Shown here: positions 34,433-43,807 of the stretch, in pieces
Numbering within the stretch: position 1 is the stretch's first letter
Layout of the letters: each line of letters opens with the position of its first letter
Source of the DNA: Verrucomicrobiaceae bacterium UBA2429
GTDB lineage: Bacteria > Verrucomicrobiota > Verrucomicrobiia > Verrucomicrobiales > Verrucomicrobiaceae
Assembly (NCBI GenBank): GCA_002343505.1
Contig: DDQZ01000024.1
Span: 404-64,403 of the forward strand
Direction of reading: 5' to 3'
DNA length: 64,000 bases
Position numbers and translations under genes: made by a program
The notes under the pieces: model-generated
Told to the model about the DNA's origin: nothing
The model's input: only the letters and a program-made list of their open reading frames with translations
The model's database searches: none

Positions 34433-35326
34433 TCACGCGGCCTTGCGCGCCTGAGTCACCAGTTCCATGAAAAGCTTCTTTTGCTCGGCCAGGGCCGCCA
34501 CGCGGTCCGCCGGCTTGGTGCGGGCCTCCAGGAGAACCCAGCCATCGTAATCCACGCCGACGAGCAGTTTCGCCAGCTTGTCGTAAGGGTAGGCACCCTC
34601 GTTGACCTCGCGGATGTGGGTCGTGCGGCCGAGGTAGTCCTGGACTTTGGCAAAGTTCGCTTCAATGCCCTCGCCGGCCAGGTCTTGATCGTTCGAGTTC
34701 CAGCAGACGCGCACATTCGGCCTGTCCGCCGCTTGCATCACTGTGCGGATGTGACCGAGGTCGCTCACACCGCCGTGGACTTCCAGGCGGATTTCCTGGC
34801 CGAACCCGAGTGCGTGGTCGCCGAGTTCAGCAAGGGACTTGCCGATCTGCTCCAGGGTCTTCTCCACAGGCACATCCTTGGGCAGGTTGTTCGGTTTCAC
34901 CTTGACCCCGCTGCCGCCGATGTCGTGGCTGAGCTTGATGTAGTCCCTGGCGAGCGCGATCTGCTTTTTCACCTCGTCCGGGTCGCCGCTGTGAAACTCG
35001 CAGTTGGTGCCCATGCCGAGCACCTCGACAGGCGAGTCCTCAAAGCGCTGGCGCACGTCCTCGCGCTGCGCGGCGGTCAGGTTTGGCTCCACCTTGTGCG
35101 CGTGCTCGATGCGCAGCTCCACGCCCAACACCTCCACCTGCTGGCAATTCGCGATGAGGGTGGGCAGATCCCAATCTGCGCCCCACATGTAAGTGACGAG
35201 GCCGAATTGAATGTTCTCGCCCTTGTAGTTCAAGGCCGCGCCTTGAGCCGAGGCGAAACCGGCCGCCCCGGCTCCAAGGAGGGTGGTGAGGAAATGGCGG
35301 CGGTCGGGGAATGATGGATGTGTCAT
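34433..35326 (-). CDS. Sugar phosphate isomerase/epimerase-like TIM-barrel protein, exported
   Basis: 297 residues from the ATG at 35326. The N-terminus has a twin-arginine-like signal (PDRRHFLTTLLGAGAAGFASA). The rest is an AP-endonuclease-2-type TIM barrel: VEVLGVELRIEHAHKVEP, GGSGVKVKPNNLP, IRLEVHGG, VCWNSNDQDL, THIREVNEGAYPY, YDGWVLLEARTK; metal ligands Glu, His and Asp are in the usual order. These enzymes act on sugars or inositols. In Planctomycetota and Verrucomicrobiota many are exported by Tat. The substrate is unknown. Confidence 0.75.
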   Translation of the reverse strand: MTHPSFPDRRHFLTTLLGAGAAGFASAQGAALNYKGENIQFGLVTYMWGADWDLPTLIANCQQVEVLGVELRIEHAHKVEPNLTAAQREDVRQRFEDSPVEVLGMGTNCEFHSGDPDEVKKQIALARDYIKLSHDIGGSGVKVKPNNLPKDVPVEKTLEQIGKSLAELGDHALGFGQEIRLEVHGGVSDLGHIRTVMQAADRPNVRVCWNSNDQDLAGEGIEANFAKVQDYLGRTTHIREVNEGAYPYDKLAKLLVGVDYDGWVLLEARTKPADRVAALAEQKKLFMELVTQARKAA

Positions 35327-35376
35327 GGCGGAAGGAGGGTGGGAAGAACAACGCTTGAATGCTGGCAATCTTTAAG

Positions 35377-37914
35377 TCACCGCCACTCATGCTTCGGATA
35401 GCGCCCGCGCAGCTGGGTTTTCACCGCAGGGTAGCCCTCCTTCCAGAAGCGGCCGATGTCTCCCGTGGTCTGGATCGGGCGCTGCGCGGGGGAGAGCAGG
35501 TGGATGGTGACGGTGACGCGCCCGCCCGCCACCTTCGGGTTCTCATTCACATCATACATGTGCTGGAGCACCACACTGACGCTGGGTGGCTGCTTCTCAT
35601 CATACACGATGCGCGCGCTGCGGCCGTTTTTCAGCGGCAGGCGCTCGGGCGCGTAACGCTCCAGCAGGTCCCGCTGCGCGTGGCTGAGCCATTGATGCAG
35701 CACGGGAAAAATGTCGCGGTCCTTGAGTTGGCGGTAGGCGATGCAGCCGTGGCACACCTGCTCGATGAGAATGCGCCGGTCATCCTCGCCAATGGCTGGA
35801 ATTTCCAGCTCGGGCATCCATTTCGAGAGGCAGTTCACGCGCGTGATCCACTGCTCGACCTTGTCATTCCAGTTCACCAAAGTTAGCCGCCCCGCCACCA
35901 CCTCATCCGCCAGCAGCGTGGCGGCGGTGGCCTCGTCGGGCTCGCCTTTTTCCCGGCTGCTGAGCACGAGGGAGCGGAAGCGCACCTCCTCCAGGTTCAT
36001 CACGCGGCGGTTCGTGCTGTCATACACGGCGCGGTGCCCGGTGGTGAGGTCGGCGGAGAAAAGCTCGCGCAGCCACTCCTCCTCCACGCGGGTGACGTGG
36101 TTCAGCCGCACGGTGAGCGCGCGGCCCTGCACCTCGGTGATCTCCGCCGCCACCAGCAGGCGCGGGGCCTTGATGTGCGCGTCCTTGTCCAGATGCCCGG
36201 TGTAGCCGCCGGCCAGGCGGTAAATGCGGCTGCCACCGCTGGTCTCGATGCCGAGATGGTCGCTGAAGGCCGCCAGCAGCGTGCGCGCCAGTGCCTCGGG
36301 GGAGGCCACCTCGTCATTCACGGGCAAACCCGCGCGCTTGGCGATGCGGAGAAATTGCTCGCAGCTCCGCGCCGCCTCCCGCGCCGCCATCGCATGGATG
36401 CGCAGCGGCGCGCAGGCGTTCGGGTCGAAGTTCATCGCCTCCGCTCGTGTAAAGGCGCGCAGCATCGCCTGGAACTCGCTCACATCCCCCGGCTCCCAGA
36501 GATCATCGTTTTTGTGCGTGGAGTCGTTTTTGCCCGCCATCAAAATCTCCCGCCCCTGGGCAATCGCCGCGCACAGCGCCGCCTCGCGCACGCAGTGGTT
36601 CTCGGCGGCGGCGAGCAACATGCGGGCAAAACGCGGGTGCAAAGGGAAGCGGCTCATTTGTCGCCCTGTCTCCGTGATGCCCTCCGCAGTGATGGCTCCC
36701 AGGTCCTGCAGCAAACCGCTCGCACGCTCCAGGGCGGCGGCTGCGGGCGGCTCGAACCAGGCGAAACCTTCCCCCAGGCCAAGCACATGCAGCGCCAGCA
36801 AAGCCTCGCTCAGGTCCAGCCGGTGAATCTCCGGCGTCTCGCTTTCCGCACGATGAAGATGCTCCCGCTCCGGCCACAGCCGCACCGCGATGCCCGGCCC
36901 CAGACGCCCGGCGCGGCCCGCGCGCTGGTCGGCGGAGGCGCGGCTGATTTTCTGCACCGTCAGCGTGTTGATGCCCCGGCGCGCGTCATAACTGGCCACG
37001 CGCGCCAGACCGCCATCCACCACGGCGCGGATGCCCTCGATAGTTAGCGAGGTCTCCGCCACATTCGTGCTGACCAGGATTTTCGGCGTGCCGCCAGGGG
37101 CCACCGCCTCGTCCTGATCCTGTGGGGAAAGCTCCCCGTGCAGCGCCAGGATGCGCCGGCCCTTGGCAAAAGAGCGCCCGGCCAGCGCCGTCATGGTTTT
37201 GCGGATCTCGTAGGCGCCCGGCATGAAGACGAGCATGTCCCCCTCGAAGCCCGGCGTCTGTGCCAGTGCCTCGCACGCGCGCGCCGCCTGGTCCCACACC
37301 GCCTCGGTCTGCCCGGTTTTGAGCTTCACTGGCGCTTGATAACGCACCTCGACTGGGAAGGTCCGCCCTGCCGACTCCAGCAGACGGCAGGGCTGCATGA
37401 ACTCCGCCAGCGGCCCCGGCACCAGAGTGGCGGACATGACGATGATCTTCAAATCCGGCCGCCGCGTCCGCTGGAGCGCGCGTGCAAAGGCCAGCACCAA
37501 ATCCCCGTCCAGATGCCGCTCGTGGAATTCATCAATCACAATGCAGCCCACCCCGCGCAGGTCCGCGTCCTCCATCAGCAGACGCAGCATCACGCCCTCG
37601 GTCACATAGACCAGGCGCGTCTCCCGGCTCGTGACATTGTCAAAGCGCACCTGGTAACCCACCTCCCCGCCCAGCCGCGCACCTCGCTCCCGCACCACAC
37701 GTTGCGCCAGCATCCGCGCCGCGATGCGCCGCGGCTGCAGCACCACACAGCGCCGCCCATCCCGCAGCAGTCCGGAGTCCAGCACGAACTGCGGCACCTG
37801 GGTGGACTTGCCCGAGCCAGTCGGCGCCTTGATCAGCAGGTTCGGCGTGGCCGCATCCCCCAGCGCGGAGACGACGGCGTCACGGATTTCAAAAATGGGT
37901 AGCAGGTCGGGCAT
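35377..37914 (-). CDS. hrpB: ATP-dependent RNA helicase HrpB
   Basis: 845 residues, typical for HrpB. Motif I APTGSGKSTQVPQF, Ia VVLQPRRIAARMLA, II VIDEFHERHLD, III SATL, V STNVAETSLTIEGI, VI QRAGRAGRLGPG, followed by HA2, OB and the HrpB-specific C-terminal region. It is a DEAH-box helicase whose bacterial role is poorly defined. Its 5' end is the source of the broken copies found at 38065-38159 and 43838-44002. The gene itself is intact. Confidence 0.9.
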   Translation of the reverse strand: MPDLLPIFEIRDAVVSALGDAATPNLLIKAPTGSGKSTQVPQFVLDSGLLRDGRRCVVLQPRRIAARMLAQRVVRERGARLGGEVGYQVRFDNVTSRETRLVYVTEGVMLRLLMEDADLRGVGCIVIDEFHERHLDGDLVLAFARALQRTRRPDLKIIVMSATLVPGPLAEFMQPCRLLESAGRTFPVEVRYQAPVKLKTGQTEAVWDQAARACEALAQTPGFEGDMLVFMPGAYEIRKTMTALAGRSFAKGRRILALHGELSPQDQDEAVAPGGTPKILVSTNVAETSLTIEGIRAVVDGGLARVASYDARRGINTLTVQKISRASADQRAGRAGRLGPGIAVRLWPEREHLHRAESETPEIHRLDLSEALLALHVLGLGEGFAWFEPPAAAALERASGLLQDLGAITAEGITETGRQMSRFPLHPRFARMLLAAAENHCVREAALCAAIAQGREILMAGKNDSTHKNDDLWEPGDVSEFQAMLRAFTRAEAMNFDPNACAPLRIHAMAAREAARSCEQFLRIAKRAGLPVNDEVASPEALARTLLAAFSDHLGIETSGGSRIYRLAGGYTGHLDKDAHIKAPRLLVAAEITEVQGRALTVRLNHVTRVEEEWLRELFSADLTTGHRAVYDSTNRRVMNLEEVRFRSLVLSSREKGEPDEATAATLLADEVVAGRLTLVNWNDKVEQWITRVNCLSKWMPELEIPAIGEDDRRILIEQVCHGCIAYRQLKDRDIFPVLHQWLSHAQRDLLERYAPERLPLKNGRSARIVYDEKQPPSVSVVLQHMYDVNENPKVAGGRVTVTIHLLSPAQRPIQTTGDIGRFWKEGYPAVKTQLRGRYPKHEWR

Positions 37915-37956
37915 GAGGCGCTCAGTCCATGCGCGTGGAGGGCGGGCTTGTCAAAA
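37844..37956 (-). repeat. Direct repeat flanking the accessory island, left (native hrpB start)
   Basis: 113 bases covering the first ~23 codons of hrpB and 42 bases of its leader. They recur at 43890-44002 with one mismatch. The pair brackets 5.9 kb containing the helicase/Hsp70-like genes. Confidence 0.85.
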
Positions 37957-38609
37957 TGGAGCATCCGCTGAATGTTTCACACGAGCGTCGGCTCTTCTTT
38001 GCCCGGAAAACATCGTGCCGGAAAATTCATGATGTCTGAGGCTGCGTCTTTTGCGCTCGGCTTGCAGCACTGCCCCTTCCGCAGCATGCCGGAGTCCAGC
38101 ACAAACTGCGGTACCTGCGTGGACTTGCCAACCCCGTCGGTGCCTTGATCAGCAGGTTTGATGAGTTGAAACAAACAACATCTTGCAACGCAAAGCCGCT
38201 GCCGAAAAAATATTGGCACAGCGGGCAGGAAAACTCTGATCACGCACGTTCAAAAACCGCGATGAAACCCGCCTCGACGCTTCAACGCCGCCCCAAATCA
38301 AGCGGGAAATTATTTCCGGTCGCCTCCATTCATCCTAATTCATTCAAAATGCATCGTTTTCTCACCTCTTTCTCCCCCAGACCGTCACACACCCCGCGCC
38401 ACCGTCATCCCCCAAGCAGTTTCCTGGCAGATGATCGGTTGGTTTGGCTGGTTGCGGACAGTCGGCAAAGTGAAGTCAGGCGAGGGATACATCGCGGTGT
38501 AGAAGACACAGTGTAGAAGAATGTTTGCAACTCGCGCTCGGAGATCGCAAACTACTCGCTTCAATCCCACCAATTCCTACAATAAAAGCAATTTTCTATC
38601 AGTGCCGCC
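37957..38609. other. Left flank of the island, no intact gene
   Basis: Contains the hrpB fragment at 38065-38159 and otherwise AT-richer sequence with no supported gene. TACAAT at 38578-38583 could be a -10 element for the helicase gene, but no matching -35 is seen. There is no clear ribosome-binding site before the ATG at 38610. Confidence 0.5.
38065..38159 (-). pseudogene. hrpB fragment (Walker A region)
   Basis: Translates on the minus strand to VGKSTQVPQFVLDSGML, matching hrpB around its Walker A. It aligns to 37748-37842 at roughly 85% identity. It is exactly the part missing from the right-hand hrpB remnant. Confidence 0.75.
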
Positions 38610-41600
38610 ATGCCGATCAGCGAATCCGACATCAGACAATGGATTAAGGTGCGGCACACATACCAGCCGGCCAGGGTGGGTTTTCTGACAGGGAAAAAAA
38701 TGAAGACGCTGGTGTGGATGGCAGAGGTGCAGTGGGCAAACCAAAGGCAGCTCGAGTCGGTAGAGGCGTTAGAACTTTTCGATGTGTCGGAAGACTCCAG
38801 CTTCGAAAGCATTGTCAGAAAGGGGCGCTATGAGCGGATCGAGTCCCTTCGATCTCTGATGACCTTTGAAAAACTCAACGGGGCGTTAAGCAACGTCATG
38901 TATTCCATGCGCACCGCCGAGATTCAGTTCTTTGCTCATCAATTTGTCCCCGTCATTAAATTCGTCAACTCCCCCCTCAACCGCCTGCTCATCGCAGATG
39001 AGGTTGGCTTGGGTAAAACCATTGAAGCAGGCCTCATTTGGACAGAATGCCGCGCTCGTTTTCAAGCGCGTAGGCTCTTGGTGATCTGTCCCCCGAGCCT
39101 TGTTCCCAAGTGGATACGAGAACTACAAGAGCGTTTCGCCATTGATGCGGAGTATGTCGATGCCAAAATCATCCACGCCAAGTTTGACCAGTTCAAGAAG
39201 CAGACACCTGCGCACACACAGTCTTTCGCCTTGGTCTCTACCTATCAAGCCCTTCGGCCCAGGCGGGCGGAGAGAAAGCAGTTGCAACCATGGCTCACGA
39301 CTAATGGCACTGCCGCGAGCAATGAAGGCACCGAGGCGCTGGAAAAATGGAAGCCCCGCCCTGCTCTATATCGTGAAATGCTTGAGTGGGAGGGGCAGCC
39401 CTTCATCGAATTGGCCGTCTTCGATGAGGCGCACTTGATGAAGAATACGGCTACCGCCAACCACCTAGTGGGCGACGTGTTCGCTACTGCTGCCCAGTCG
39501 GTTCTGGCGCTTTCGGCGACGCCGTTGACGACCAAAAGCCGTGACCTCTATGCGCTGCTCAAGCTTGTCGATCCTGATATGTTCAGGGACGAGGCCACCT
39601 TCACTGCACTTTGCCGGCGCAATCGCCCCGCAGTTCACCTCGCCAGTGAGTTGTCTAAGGCATCCAACAATATCGGACGCTGCCTTGAACTGCTTCAACA
39701 GATCCCGGAGTCAGCAGCCCAGGTAAATTTGCTGACCCGCCTCCAAGCCGTTTCTGATGCCGGTCAACTGGTCGAAGAAGAGAAGATCGAACTGCTGGGC
39801 AAGGCCAATCGGCTCAATGAACTCGGCACGTTCTTGACGCGCACTCGCAAGGTGGAAATCACGGAACACAAGGCCACCCGTGATGCCGTCACTCTTGATG
39901 TCGATCCGACAGAGGCAGAACTCGTCTTCTACAATTCCGTGCTCAGACTCATCCGTCAGCGAGTGGCGGAGCGTGGTGACATGCTTTCGCTTTTTCATCT
40001 CATTGGCCCCGCGTTGTCGATGACCAGTTGTCTGCCGGTGATGGCCGAAAAGATTCGCTCCGGGGCGACACGATGGGGGGATATGGAAGACCTTGTAGAT
40101 CTGGATGATGCCTACATTGAGGAAGACAACGATTCCGAATTTGTCGGTGAAGATCAGATGTCGGTGCTTGGTGACCGTGATTGGATTCCCGATCATGACT
40201 TCGAGGCGGAGGACACCAAGTATCAAAAACTGCGGCAGGAATTGCTCGCCCGCAGCACCGACGAGAAGGTAATCATCTTCGCCTTCTTCAAGGACACACT
40301 CGCCTACTTGAAACGGCGCTTGGAGCAGGACCGCTTCGCCTGCTTGCTCGTCACCGGTGATGTTCGTGACCGCGATGAACGTGACCGACGGCTCAGGGAA
40401 TTTAGCAGCCCTGAGCATCAGATTCTTCTCTGCTCAGAAGTCGCTGCCGAGGGTGTCGATCTTCAATTCTGTCGCGTCATGGTGAACTACGACCTCCCGT
40501 GGAACCCCATGCGCGTGGAGCAGCGCATCGGCCGCATTGACCGCATAGGTCAGCAGGCCAACTCGATTGTTATTATCAACTTCCACGTTCGTGGCACGAT
40601 TGATGGCAGCATCTACCACCACCTCTACAAGAACATTGGTATCTTCAACGACACGATCGGGGACTTGGAAGGCATCCTTGGCAGCCACGTCAATCGGTTG
40701 ACCATGGAACTGCTCGCCAACGAACTCAGCCAAGAGCAGGCCGTCGAGAAGATCCGGCTGGTGGCCGAAGCGATTGCGAGGGAGCGCGCGGTGGTGGCGG
40801 AGATCGACGAGGAGTCCGAGACCCTCCTTGGCCTCCGTTCCTATTTGCAGAACAATGTGCGGCAGGGCCGTTCGTTGGGCCGTTACATCAAACCCGCAGA
40901 ACTCCGGTTGTTCGCCGTCGAATACTTTCAGGATGCGTATGCGGGTGCAGACTCCTGCCAGTTGAACTGGGACACGCCTGCCGAAGGTTGCTTGCTCTTG
41001 ACCCTGAGCTACCGAGCGATGTCCGACTTGGAGGACTACCTCCGCCGGCAAGGCCATGAGTGGCCCAAGGGATTCAACCGGGGCACCCGGTCCGTAACGC
41101 TGACGTTTGATCCCGCCCTTCATGAACAGCTCAAGCGACAGCACAGGACCCTGGTCTTGACCAACCATCTTCATCCGTTTGTGAACTGGATGATCGCCTC
41201 GTATGAGCACCGTCGAAAGGTTTGGCATCCGGCTTCCGCGATCCGCGTCACCACCAACGACGTGCCCGAGGGCATCTACTTCTATGCGGTCCAACGCTAC
41301 TCATTGGAGCACCCCGCCTTGTCCAGAAACGAACTCATCTTCCGGGCCTTGGAGGTCGCATCGGGGCAGGTGCTTGACATCAGCCAATCCGAAGGATTGC
41401 TAAATCACGCCATTGATCACGGCGACTCCTGGGTGGCCCATGGAACTCATCCGGATTACTCTGCGGCTCTTGAGTCTGTGCAGGCCAGTCTGACCCGCGA
41501 TTGCACAGAAATTCATGAGTCCTTCAACGAGGAGCTTGAACTCCGCATCAATTCCAAGCGCGCTCAGGTCGAGAGCCATTTTGAACGTCGCATCGAGGCG

Positions 41601-41795
41601 GCGCGCAGCCGTCTCGCTTCCATGCTTCAGTGGCCAGATCAGCGGAAACAGGGCATCCGCGTCACGCAAAGCCAGATCAACCACCTTCAACAAAGACTGG
41701 CTGATGAACGCATGAAGCTGGACGCCTCCGTGCTGGTCAGGCCCGACTCCAAGTGGATCGCCTGCGGGATCATCATCACCCATCACCCCTCATGA
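38610..41795 (+). CDS. SNF2/RapA-like DEAH helicase of an accessory island
   Basis: 1061 residues. After a ~100-residue N-terminal domain it has a full SNF2 ATPase: motif I ADEVGLGKT (K136), Ia VICPPSLVPKW, II FDEAHLMKN (D272-H275), III LSATPL. The second lobe is near 540-690: VIIFAFFKDTLAYLKRRL, LLCSEVAAEGVDLQ, motif VI QRIGRIDRIGQ (about 638). The C-terminal ~350 residues are helical with long charged stretches. It resembles RapA/HepA and the SNF2 helicases of DISARM (DrmD) and Dpd (DpdE) loci, which translocate on duplex DNA. Codon use is less G/C-biased than neighbouring genes. It overlaps the next gene by ATGA. Confidence 0.85.
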   Translation: MPISESDIRQWIKVRHTYQPARVGFLTGKKMKTLVWMAEVQWANQRQLESVEALELFDVSEDSSFESIVRKGRYERIESLRSLMTFEKLNGALSNVMYSMRTAEIQFFAHQFVPVIKFVNSPLNRLLIADEVGLGKTIEAGLIWTECRARFQARRLLVICPPSLVPKWIRELQERFAIDAEYVDAKIIHAKFDQFKKQTPAHTQSFALVSTYQALRPRRAERKQLQPWLTTNGTAASNEGTEALEKWKPRPALYREMLEWEGQPFIELAVFDEAHLMKNTATANHLVGDVFATAAQSVLALSATPLTTKSRDLYALLKLVDPDMFRDEATFTALCRRNRPAVHLASELSKASNNIGRCLELLQQIPESAAQVNLLTRLQAVSDAGQLVEEEKIELLGKANRLNELGTFLTRTRKVEITEHKATRDAVTLDVDPTEAELVFYNSVLRLIRQRVAERGDMLSLFHLIGPALSMTSCLPVMAEKIRSGATRWGDMEDLVDLDDAYIEEDNDSEFVGEDQMSVLGDRDWIPDHDFEAEDTKYQKLRQELLARSTDEKVIIFAFFKDTLAYLKRRLEQDRFACLLVTGDVRDRDERDRRLREFSSPEHQILLCSEVAAEGVDLQFCRVMVNYDLPWNPMRVEQRIGRIDRIGQQANSIVIINFHVRGTIDGSIYHHLYKNIGIFNDTIGDLEGILGSHVNRLTMELLANELSQEQAVEKIRLVAEAIARERAVVAEIDEESETLLGLRSYLQNNVRQGRSLGRYIKPAELRLFAVEYFQDAYAGADSCQLNWDTPAEGCLLLTLSYRAMSDLEDYLRRQGHEWPKGFNRGTRSVTLTFDPALHEQLKRQHRTLVLTNHLHPFVNWMIASYEHRRKVWHPASAIRVTTNDVPEGIYFYAVQRYSLEHPALSRNELIFRALEVASGQVLDISQSEGLLNHAIDHGDSWVAHGTHPDYSAALESVQASLTRDCTEIHESFNEELELRINSKRAQVESHFERRIEAARSRLASMLQWPDQRKQGIRVTQSQINHLQQRLADERMKLDASVLVRPDSKWIACGIIITHHPS

Positions 41796-43726
41796 GCTAC
41801 TTCTTCGTCGCAGGTTTCGATTTCGGCACCAGCCACTCCAAAGTGGTCCTCCGCGAACAACGTCAGGGTGTCGCGAAGGCAGTGACTTTTGGTGACGCTG
41901 GCGAGGGTCTCTTCCCCTCATTTGTTCGCATTTCAAAGCATACGCTCGCCGGTCCGGAGTCGGGCAAAGGGGACTTGGTCCTGTCCTATCCCAAACTGAT
42001 CGCCGCTGACGCTGCCTCCGGACGGCAGGAGTTCTCCTCTCTTTATGGTGACCGGCTCGACCACATCCATAAGCTCCTGGGCACCACCACCCTGGAGCAG
42101 GTCGCCTCGTTGGCCCTCACCCGCTACTTCCTCAGCGTGCTCAACGCGATCCACGAGTTCATCCGGAACGACCCCGACTGGGCCACCTTCGCTCCGGCCA
42201 CAGACCTCCTGGTCGTGCAGCTCGCGGTGCCTACCGGCCTTAGTGCTTCCGGCGGCACCATCGATAAGATGATGCAGAGCGCGTTGGCCGCAGCCACCCA
42301 CTTGCGGGCTAAATCCCCCTCGGCGGCATCCGTCACCTCCGTGGAAGACCTTCTTTTGGCTCTGCAGGAGATCGAAAAGATTGACCCGGACTCCAGAGAG
42401 ACGCTTGATCAGCTCTGCATCACATACCCAGAGGTCGCGGCGGGCGTCCAGACCGTACTCCGCTCGCCCAACAGCAGGGACGGTAAATACATCACCCTGG
42501 ATGTTGGCGCGGGCACCGTTGACTTGAACGCCTTTCTCCGTCGCAGCGTCGGCACCGCCGACGCTGAAGCTCGGAACCCCGGCCTCGATTACTGGGCTTG
42601 TGAAGTTCGCCCACTGGGATTTGCGCGGCTTGATCTAAGCGCCGGTCACCACGCCAGCCACACGCACGAAGTCACGGTTACCCCCCTAAAAGCGGCAGAA
42701 CTCTTCGACCAACTCCGGCAAGCCATTGAGAACCTGATGGGGGAAGCCTTCCGCTTCCAGCCCAACCGAATCGATGGTAACGGCGGCTCCCCCTGGACTC
42801 ATAACATCATTGCCTACATCTGGGGTGGCGGAGCGGAGTATCAGCCCTATGAAGCCACGCTCCTCACGGCTCTTCAGTCACTGCGTGTCGGCATTCATCA
42901 CGTCACTCGTCTGCCAGTTCCCAACGACAAGTTTCGGCTGCCGGAAGGCGTGAACTTCGGACGGTTAGCCATCGCCTACGGCCTGTCTTACTACTGGCCC
43001 AATCTGGAGGCCGTTCGGCTCCCCCATCAGCTCCAGACCTTCAACGAGATTTACCCCGACTACTGGCGGAATCTCGTTCCGGCCACCAGAGTTTGCAGTT
43101 GCCGAGCGAACCCAACCTGCGTGCGCTGTTTTGGCACCGGTATGATCACACCGGATACACCGATGACCGCGCTGGGCGGAGACCTGCGTCCGCCTCCAAC
43201 GACTGCCGTCGCCGTCACTCCCTCTCGTTATCATCAGGCTCTGGATCGCTGCATCATCGAATACAGCAAATTGCCCCGCCCACCGAAAGGCGGGCGCATC
43301 ATCGAACGAATCCTATTGCTGGATCAGATACGGCGGCTGTCGGCCCGTCCAGAGATCCACGAAGATGACGGCCTGATGCGGGACGCTAAATACATCCTCC
43401 AATACAACTTCGGCCTCATTCATGGCCGCGTTAGGGCGCAGCGATTCTCGGCGAAACGCACAATCAACGGCTGCCGGTGCGTCATCATACCCCACGCAAA
43501 TGGCACTCCATTGGATGTCGAAATCTTTGCCGACAGCCCGACTGCCCTTGAAAATCATGTGAACCACGAAGCTTTTACTGCATTTGTTGACTTTGGTTGC
43601 GCGATCAGACAGACAGTTCAGCGCCAGTTCGTCCCCGATATGACCAGTACTGAGGCACCTCGTCCACTTAAGGTGAAGCAACGGAAACCAAAGCGCGGGA
43701 AGAAATACAAAAAGAAACGCAATTGA
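41792..43726 (+). CDS. Hsp70-like ATPase with internal DnaJ-type zinc motif
   Basis: 644 residues from the ATG at 41792, which overlaps the helicase stop (ATGA). Actin/Hsp70 nucleotide motifs are present: phosphate-1 GFDFGTSHSKVVL (8-20), phosphate-2 LDVGAGTVDL (236-245), and an adenosine-type IWGGGAEY (343-350). There is no classic substrate-binding domain. Instead, residues 435-450 form CSC-x5-CVRCFGTG, whose second half is an exact CxxCxGxG repeat as in the DnaJ zinc centre. The last 20 residues are almost all Lys/Arg and could bind nucleic acid. I infer that it works with the helicase, perhaps as an ATP-driven switch or assembly factor. I know no named family for this combination. Confidence 0.8.
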   Translation: MSYFFVAGFDFGTSHSKVVLREQRQGVAKAVTFGDAGEGLFPSFVRISKHTLAGPESGKGDLVLSYPKLIAADAASGRQEFSSLYGDRLDHIHKLLGTTTLEQVASLALTRYFLSVLNAIHEFIRNDPDWATFAPATDLLVVQLAVPTGLSASGGTIDKMMQSALAAATHLRAKSPSAASVTSVEDLLLALQEIEKIDPDSRETLDQLCITYPEVAAGVQTVLRSPNSRDGKYITLDVGAGTVDLNAFLRRSVGTADAEARNPGLDYWACEVRPLGFARLDLSAGHHASHTHEVTVTPLKAAELFDQLRQAIENLMGEAFRFQPNRIDGNGGSPWTHNIIAYIWGGGAEYQPYEATLLTALQSLRVGIHHVTRLPVPNDKFRLPEGVNFGRLAIAYGLSYYWPNLEAVRLPHQLQTFNEIYPDYWRNLVPATRVCSCRANPTCVRCFGTGMITPDTPMTALGGDLRPPPTTAVAVTPSRYHQALDRCIIEYSKLPRPPKGGRIIERILLLDQIRRLSARPEIHEDDGLMRDAKYILQYNFGLIHGRVRAQRFSAKRTINGCRCVIIPHANGTPLDVEIFADSPTALENHVNHEAFTAFVDFGCAIRQTVQRQFVPDMTSTEAPRPLKVKQRKPKRGKKYKKKRN

Positions 43727-43807
43727 TGGCCAAAGCCCCCCACCAAAACGGTCGAGACGCTCAAGCGCGGCGACGCCAAGCGGATGAATATCCCCTCCGC
43801 TAAATAA
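43726..43807 (+). pseudogene. Frameshifted, truncated start of a site-specific DNA methyltransferase
   Basis: The ATG at 43726 overlaps the Hsp70-like stop (TGATG). In its own frame it gives 25 unremarkable residues. One base over, after a run of six C at 43736-43741, the frame reads TKTVETLKRGDAKRMNIPSAK then stop. This strongly resembles the conserved start of large Mod-type adenine/cytosine-N4 methyltransferases (TVETLKH-x-D-A-x-R-x-NIPTAE). A one-base slip plus loss of everything downstream explains the pattern. The island therefore probably once continued into a methyltransferase gene. Confidence 0.55.

Noticed and set aside
38430..38505. 23-codon plus-strand frame before the helicase (MIGWFGWLRTVGKVK...)
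   Set aside because: Too short, no ribosome-binding site, and not overlapping the helicase start; possibly chance.
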